Below are positions 8,766 to 13,660 of a stretch of 16,436 nt of DNA, piece by piece; the stretch's first letter is position 1, and the number at the start of each line of letters is the position of its first letter. The DNA lies in NCBI GenBank assembly GCA_013001365.1, contig JABDMQ010000061.1, positions 1-16,436 on the forward strand, written 5' to 3'. The position numbers and the translations under genes are program-made. Below the pieces are notes generated by a model. That model was not told where the DNA came from, searched no databases, and saw only the letters and a list, made by a program, of their open reading frames with translations. This DNA is from Flavobacteriaceae bacterium (GTDB lineage: Bacteria > Bacteroidota > Bacteroidia > Flavobacteriales > Flavobacteriaceae).

Positions 8766-8773
8766 TAAGTTTG
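8766..8773 (+). promoter_or_regulatory. candidate -7 promoter element for the panC-radA operon
   Basis: TAAGTTTG exactly matches the Bacteroidota -7 consensus TAnnTTTG. The sequence TTTATG (8741-8746) sits 19 bases upstream, a loose -33 candidate. A start near 8780 would give a leader of only about 17 bases before the panC GTG at 8797. It is divergent from the element at 8727-8734, with 31 bases between the two. Confidence 0.5.
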
Positions 8774-8796
8774 CTGGCTGTTAATTTTTTATTAAT

Positions 8797-9645
8797 GTGA
8801 GTATTTACAAGGACACGCAAAGGCTTGAAGAAGCTATAGCCAGATTTAGACAATTAGGAAATTCTATTGGCCTTGTTCCTACGATGGGAGCGCTGCATAA
8901 GGGACATATTTCCTTGGTTAAAAAAGCATTGAAACAAAATGATTTAGTGGTTGTAAGCATATTCGTGAATCCTACTCAATTCAACAATAAGAATGACCTG
9001 AAAAAATACCCACGTACGCTGGACAAAGATGCAAAATTACTCAAGCAAGCATCTAATGCAATCTTGGTTTTTGCCCCTACAGCTAATGATATCTACGAGT
9101 CTAATGTCAAATCCAAGAAATTTGACTTCGACGGCCTTGAACATGAAATGGAAGGTGAATTTCGTCCAGGTCATTTTGATGGCGTGGGAACGATTGTAAA
9201 ACGACTGCTCGAAATCGTGAAACCGGATCGTGCTTATTTTGGCGAAAAGGATTTTCAACAATTACAGATCATCAAGAAATTGGTCACAAAATTCAATATC
9301 CCGGTCAAGATAATAGGCTGTGCAATAGAAAGGGAATCTGATGGTCTTGCTATGAGCTCTAGGAATACAAGGTTGAAGAAAGAATATAGACAAGCAGCAC
9401 CATTTATTTTTAAGACTTTAAAATCTGCAAAAGAAAAATTTGGCACAAAAAGTGCTAATGAAGTGGTGAAATGGGTTTACAGACAATTTGCAGACCATCC
9501 GATCTTGAAATTGGAGTACTTTTCGATCGTTGATACAGTTGCCTTGAAGCCAGTAAAAAGAAAATCAAATAAAAAAACCTATAGAGCGTTTATAGCAGTC
9601 CATGCGGATGATGTAAGACTGATTGATAATATAGCCCTTAATTAA
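8797..9645 (+). CDS. panC: pantothenate synthetase (pantoate--beta-alanine ligase)
   Basis: Cytosolic enzyme that joins pantoate and beta-alanine using ATP, through a pantoyl-adenylate, to make pantothenate for coenzyme A. It has 282 residues, the normal length. Motifs visible: PTMGALHKGH (28-37, containing the HIGH-like ATP-binding His34 and His37), FVNPTQF (56-62), EFRPGHFDGVGTIV (from 121), YFGEKDFQQ (147-155) and SRNTRL (188-193), the equivalent of the KMSKS loop. The start is a GTG: the nearest ATG, at 8795, is out of frame and followed at once by TGA, and an in-frame stop lies at 8782-8784, so only the GTG (or a rare ATT at 8791) fits. It is the first gene of a plus-strand operon, 13 bp ahead of panD, whose product supplies its beta-alanine. 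Confidence 0.97.
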   Translation: MSIYKDTQRLEEAIARFRQLGNSIGLVPTMGALHKGHISLVKKALKQNDLVVVSIFVNPTQFNNKNDLKKYPRTLDKDAKLLKQASNAILVFAPTANDIYESNVKSKKFDFDGLEHEMEGEFRPGHFDGVGTIVKRLLEIVKPDRAYFGEKDFQQLQIIKKLVTKFNIPVKIIGCAIERESDGLAMSSRNTRLKKEYRQAAPFIFKTLKSAKEKFGTKSANEVVKWVYRQFADHPILKLEYFSIVDTVALKPVKRKSNKKTYRAFIAVHADDVRLIDNIALN

Positions 9646-9658
9646 TTACCTTTGCCCT

Positions 9659-10009
9659 ATGCAAATCCAAGTTGTAAAATCTAAAATTCATCGCGTCAAA
9701 GTAACTGGTGCTGACCTGAACTATATAGGTAGTGTGACCATTGATGAGGACCTAATGGATGCAGCAAATATCATCCAAGGTGAAAAAGTCCAGATCGTTA
9801 ATAACGATAATGGCGAGCGTTTGGAAACCTATGTTATTCCTGGACCAAGGAATAGCGGAGAGATCACTCTTAATGGTGCCGCTGCCAGAAAAGTATCTGT
9901 TGGAGATACACTGATCCTTATTACCTATGCTTTCATGGATATCGAAGAAGCCAAGGTATTCAAGCCTTCATTGGTATTTCCGGACGAAGAGACGAACTTA
10001 CTAAAATAG
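9659..10009 (+). CDS. panD: aspartate 1-decarboxylase (pyruvoyl-dependent)
   Basis: Makes beta-alanine from aspartate for the PanC reaction. The 116-residue precursor is expected to self-cleave between Gly24 and Ser25 (seen in YIGSVTID), leaving a pyruvoyl group on the new N-terminus. Arg54 and Tyr58 (ERLETYVI), the known substrate-binding and proton-donating residues, are in place, and NGAAARK in the second half matches the conserved tetramer-forming region. Length is normal for bacterial PanD (about 115-127). ATG start, 13 bp after panC; the next gene begins 4 bp after its TAG stop, so these genes are almost certainly on one transcript. Because this is the self-processing bacterial PanD type, maturation may need a PanM/PanZ-like factor in some species; none is seen here. 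Confidence 0.98.
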   Translation: MQIQVVKSKIHRVKVTGADLNYIGSVTIDEDLMDAANIIQGEKVQIVNNDNGERLETYVIPGPRNSGEITLNGAAARKVSVGDTLILITYAFMDIEEAKVFKPSLVFPDEETNLLK

Positions 10010-10013
10010 TCCT

Positions 10014-10967
10014 TTGACCTCAACCTCTAAAAAATCACTTTCAATTGGGATACCTCTAATATTGGCAATCTTTTTTGGCTGGTATATGTTCTCTCGAATC
10101 CCGATATCTACAATTGCTCCATATTTCAAGAATGCTGACTATAGCTGGGTTTTACTTGGCGTCTTCTTCGGATTCCTAAGTCATCTTTCTAGAGCCTATC
10201 GGTGGCGTTTCCAATTAGAGCCCATGGGTTACAATATCAAGCTACCCAATAGCATTATGGCAGTGTTCATTACCTACTTGACCAATTATGGCATTCCGAG
10301 GTCAGGAGAGGTCTTAAGAGCAGCATTGTTAACGAACTACGAAAAAGTTCCTTTTGAAAAGGGGTTTGGAACGATCATAGCAGAAAGAGTTGCAGACCTG
10401 GTTGTCATGGTCGGAATTATACTGATAACCTTGACATTACAATTCGATTTCATTATTGACCTACTAAGCAAATCCTTTCAACCAAGAAAATTATTGCTTT
10501 TTGCCATTGTTGGAGTTGTGCTGATTTCTGCAGTTGTAATATTCATAAGAAAAAGCAATTCAAGAATTGCATTACGCATCAAGAAATTGTTCAATGGTGT
10601 ATTGGAAGGCATTTTTAGTATTTTCAAGATGAAGAAGAAGTGGCCATTTATCTTCCATACCCTATTTATTTGGTTCATGTACGTACTTATGTTCTATGTC
10701 ACCACTTTTGCAATTAAGGATCTAGATGGCATACCTATAGGAGCAGTTCTAATAGCCTTCATTGCTGCAAGTTTTACCATTGCTGCCACTAATGGAGGGG
10801 TATTTTTCTATCCTGCTGCTGTTTTAGGTGCTTTATTGCTTTTCGGTCTTCCAAAAGAACCTAGTTATGCCTTTGGATGGATCATCTGGACATCGCAAAC
10901 CATTATGATTCTCATATTTGGCATATTATCATTCGTTTTCCTGCCTATTTATAACCGAAAAAAATAA
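10014..10967 (+). CDS. UPF0104 / lysylphosphatidylglycerol synthase TM-region family protein
   Basis: A 317-residue inner-membrane protein related to the flippase-like membrane half of MprF. By hydropathy, membrane segments lie near residues 8-26, 42-58, 80-96, 122-142, 160-178, 210-233, 243-280 (probably two) and 285-313. Family-like features are LSRAYRWRFQLEPMG (57-71), TNYGIPRSGEVLRA (90-103) and AERVADL (123-129), which carry the conserved charged residues. The cytosolic aminoacyl-transferase domain of true MprF is absent, so lysyl-PG synthesis is not expected; a lipid-handling or flipping role is an inference. The start is a TTG 4 bp after the panD stop; no ATG occurs in frame until Met25, which would cut into the first membrane segment. 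The close spacing suggests translational coupling to panD. Confidence 0.9.
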   Translation: MTSTSKKSLSIGIPLILAIFFGWYMFSRIPISTIAPYFKNADYSWVLLGVFFGFLSHLSRAYRWRFQLEPMGYNIKLPNSIMAVFITYLTNYGIPRSGEVLRAALLTNYEKVPFEKGFGTIIAERVADLVVMVGIILITLTLQFDFIIDLLSKSFQPRKLLLFAIVGVVLISAVVIFIRKSNSRIALRIKKLFNGVLEGIFSIFKMKKKWPFIFHTLFIWFMYVLMFYVTTFAIKDLDGIPIGAVLIAFIAASFTIAATNGGVFFYPAAVLGALLLFGLPKEPSYAFGWIIWTSQTIMILIFGILSFVFLPIYNRKK

Positions 10968-11002
10968 TTTTCTATATTGTAACACCATAAAAACCCCATG
11001 TC

Positions 11003-12151
11003 ATGAAAAAACTTATCTACGTTGCTTTCGTACTCGTTTCATTCAACTTCGTCTGTGCACAGACCATATATGAATCATTTCCTTCTTCAAAACTTGAAGC
11101 AGAGCGTCAATTAAAGATTCAATTACCTCGAAATTATGAGGAGAACACCGAGAAAACCTATCCGCTTTTCATTGTCCTTGATGGAGATTATCTGTTCGAA
11201 GCAGTAGCTGGTAATGTCGATTATAATGCTTATTGGGAAGACATGCCGGAAGCCATAGTTGTTGGTGTAAATCAATTGGATTCTCGTCTGGATGACTGCT
11301 TGTATTCAGACCAGAATTTCCTGCCAGTTGAATCCGGTGCTGACTTCTTTGAGTTCCTTGGTCTCGAACTTATCCCTTATTTAAACGAAACCTATAGAAC
11401 CGCTAATTTCAGGGCTATTGTAGGTCATGGCGAAACCGCGAATTTTCTTAACTATTACTTGTTCAAGGACAACCCTTTGTTTCAAGCTTATATATCGATA
11501 AGTCCAGACCTTGCCCCAGAGATGGAAACAAGAGTTACAGAAAGGTTACTTCAATTTGAAACGAAGTTATTCTATTATCTAGCAACATCAGACAATGATC
11601 TAAGCAGGATAAGAAAAGGGGCTGATATACTCAATACCAATCTATCATCTATAGAGAATCCAAAACTTCAGTATGGCTTCAACAAATTTGAGGGTCCCAC
11701 ACATTATTCTATTGTACCGCATGCAATTCCAAATGCCCTAGAGAGCATCTTTTATGTTTTTCAACCAATTAGCAAAAAGGAATACAAAGAGAAAATACTT
11801 AGTTATGAAGGGTCTCCAGTAGATTATCTCAAAGATAAATACGCTATGATAACTGACTTGTTTGGTCTTGAAAAGAAAATTCTCGTGAACGATTTCAAAG
11901 CGATTTCTGCGGCAATTGAGAAAAACGAGATTCCTGAGTATTACCAAGAACTTGGTAAATTAGCTAGACGAGATTACCCAGAAACTTTGCTAGGTAATTA
12001 TTACATAGCGAGGTATTTTGAAGAGATGGGAGAACCAAAAAAGGCATACAAGACGTATAAGTCAGCTTATATACTTGATGAAATTGCCGGGATAACTAAA
12101 GATTTCATGCTAGAAATGGCCGATCAACTCAAGGCCGATTTCGGATTTTAA
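11003..12151 (+). CDS. secreted alpha/beta-hydrolase-fold (esterase-like) protein, probably lacking the catalytic Ser
   Basis: A 382-residue exported protein with a signal peptide (FNFVCA-Q, cleavage near residue 19). Residues about 30-250 resemble the putative-esterase (enterochelin-esterase/IroE-like) fold: QLPRNYEENTEKTYPLFIVLDG, then EAIVVGV, ISISPDL and THYSIVPHA with the expected catalytic His234. At the nucleophile elbow the sequence is VGHGETANF (140-148), so the normal GxSxG serine is Gly143 (codon GGC). This suggests a pseudo-enzyme, or a different chemistry. Residues about 310-382 look helical and TPR-like (ARYFEEMGEPKKAYKTYKSAY). It lies 35 bp after the flippase-like gene and 6 bp before radA. 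The ATG at 11003 is chosen because the nearby ATG at 10999 reads straight into TGA. Its role is unknown. Confidence 0.82.
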   Translation: MKKLIYVAFVLVSFNFVCAQTIYESFPSSKLEAERQLKIQLPRNYEENTEKTYPLFIVLDGDYLFEAVAGNVDYNAYWEDMPEAIVVGVNQLDSRLDDCLYSDQNFLPVESGADFFEFLGLELIPYLNETYRTANFRAIVGHGETANFLNYYLFKDNPLFQAYISISPDLAPEMETRVTERLLQFETKLFYYLATSDNDLSRIRKGADILNTNLSSIENPKLQYGFNKFEGPTHYSIVPHAIPNALESIFYVFQPISKKEYKEKILSYEGSPVDYLKDKYAMITDLFGLEKKILVNDFKAISAAIEKNEIPEYYQELGKLARRDYPETLLGNYYIARYFEEMGEPKKAYKTYKSAYILDEIAGITKDFMLEMADQLKADFGF

Positions 12152-12157
12152 TACTCT

Positions 12158-13513
12158 ATGGCCAAGGTAAAAACCACTTTTTTCTGTCAGAATTGCGGAA
12201 CACAGTATTCCAAATGGCAAGGACAATGTACAGCATGTAAAGAGTGGAATACCATTGCCGAGGAAATCCTTCAAAAATCAGAAAAAAAGACCTATAACCT
12301 AGGGTCTGATACGTCAAATCGAGTATCCAAGCCTCTCAAAATCAATGAGATCGACGGCTCTACAGAATCGCGAATTCAATTAAAGGATCATGAATTCAAT
12401 CGCGTTCTTGGTGGTGGATTGGTTAATGGATCCTTGGTTTTACTTGGCGGCGAACCTGGTATAGGCAAGAGTACATTACTCCTTCAAATGGCTTTGAGCA
12501 TAAACAAAAAAGTACTTTATGTATCAGGCGAAGAAAGCCAAAAGCAGATCAAGATGCGCGCTGACAGGATAAGTCCAGATAGCAACAACTGTTATATCCT
12601 TACAGAGACCAAGACCCAGAATATCTTCAAACAAATTCAAGATCTGGCTCCGGAGTTATTGATCATTGATTCCATACAAACTCTTCATACCGATTATATA
12701 GAATCCTCAGCAGGAAGTATCTCTCAGGTCAAGGAATGCACAGCAGAACTAATTAAATTTGCTAAGGAGACTTCGATTCCAGTTATTTTAATTGGTCATA
12801 TTACCAAAGATGGTAATATTGCTGGACCCAAAATCCTAGAACATATGGTCGATACCGTTCTTCAATTTGAAGGTGATAGGAATCATGTATTCAGGATATT
12901 GAGAGCCCATAAAAACAGGTTTGGTAGTACGAATGAGCTAGGCATTTACGAAATGCAGGGATCTGGGCTGAGGGAAGTCAGTAATCCTTCGGAACTTTTG
13001 ATCTCGCAGAAAGATGAAGGCCTAAGCGGAAACGCTATTGCAGCTACCCTAGAAGGGTTACGTCCATTATTGATCGAAGTTCAAGCATTGGTAAGTACAG
13101 CAGTTTATGGAACGCCACAACGGAGTGCCACTGGTTTTAATGCCAAGCGATTGAATATGCTTCTTGCTGTCCTAGAAAAAAGGGCGGGATTCAAGCTAGC
13201 CGCCAAAGATGTATTTATAAATATTACCGGGGGAATTACCATTGACGATCCAGCAATTGATCTGGCAGTCATTGCGGCGATCCTCTCTTCAAATGAAGAT
13301 AATGCATTACCAAATGACCATTGTTTCGCAGCTGAAATCGGTCTTTCTGGGGAAATTCGGCCTGTTACGCGAATTGATCAACGTATCTTGGAAGCCGAAA
13401 AACTTGGCTTTTCAAAAATATTTATTTCGAAACAAAACAAAATATCAACAACTATTAAAGGGATTGAAGTGGTTTTGATATCTAAAATTGAGGATATTAC
13501 AGAATTATTCTAA
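12158..13513 (+). CDS. radA: DNA repair/recombination protein RadA
   Basis: A RecA-like ATPase that helps branch migration and processing of recombination intermediates (also called Sms). It has 451 residues, full length. In order: a zinc finger with Cys10, Cys13, Cys24 and Cys27; Walker A GEPGIGKST (98-106); Walker B ending LLIID (Asp171); the RadA-specific KNRFG motif (252-256); and a C-terminal Lon-protease-like domain (about 270-451; ISGG-type segments appear as FINITGG and LSGEIRPV) that acts as a scaffold rather than a protease. Nothing is missing. It starts 6 bp after the esterase-like gene, probably as the last gene of the panC operon; no strong terminator hairpin follows before the next promoter candidate. 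Confidence 0.98.
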   Translation: MAKVKTTFFCQNCGTQYSKWQGQCTACKEWNTIAEEILQKSEKKTYNLGSDTSNRVSKPLKINEIDGSTESRIQLKDHEFNRVLGGGLVNGSLVLLGGEPGIGKSTLLLQMALSINKKVLYVSGEESQKQIKMRADRISPDSNNCYILTETKTQNIFKQIQDLAPELLIIDSIQTLHTDYIESSAGSISQVKECTAELIKFAKETSIPVILIGHITKDGNIAGPKILEHMVDTVLQFEGDRNHVFRILRAHKNRFGSTNELGIYEMQGSGLREVSNPSELLISQKDEGLSGNAIAATLEGLRPLLIEVQALVSTAVYGTPQRSATGFNAKRLNMLLAVLEKRAGFKLAAKDVFINITGGITIDDPAIDLAVIAAILSSNEDNALPNDHCFAAEIGLSGEIRPVTRIDQRILEAEKLGFSKIFISKQNKISTTIKGIEVVLISKIEDITELF

Positions 13514-13564
13514 TTAAAAAATATTCTTTTTCCTACGTTTTATTACAGTTCATCGATCTTTTAA

Positions 13565-13572
13565 TACTTTTG
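13565..13572 (+). promoter_or_regulatory. candidate -7 promoter element for the large surface protein
   Basis: TACTTTTG exactly matches TAnnTTTG and lies in the 147-bp gap between radA and the surface-protein gene. A good -33 TTTG at the right distance is not seen. A start near 13578 would give a leader of about 80 bases, long enough to hold the dyad at 13610-13625. Confidence 0.4.
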
Positions 13573-13609
13573 TCTATGATTAATAACATGTTGCAATAAC
13601 GAAATACTA

Positions 13610-13625
13610 TATTTAGCCCTAAATA
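13610..13625. repeat. perfect 7-2-7 dyad in the leader of the surface-protein gene
   Basis: TATTTAG, CC, CTAAATA form a perfect inverted repeat about 36 bases before the ATG at 13661, downstream of the -7 candidate. It could bind a dimeric regulator; chance in AT-rich DNA is possible. Confidence 0.35.
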
Positions 13626-13660
13626 GTCTGCTGCCCACAAATTAGACATCTATCGAATCA

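Noticed and set aside
10014..10967. Full MprF lysyl-phosphatidylglycerol synthase
   Set aside because: Only the membrane region is present; the C-terminal aminoacyl-transferase domain is missing and the next gene does not supply it.
10968..11002. Internal promoter before the esterase-like gene (CTATATTG near 10971-10979)
   Set aside because: It matches the -7 consensus poorly, has no -33 box, and the gap is only 35 bp in a same-strand run.
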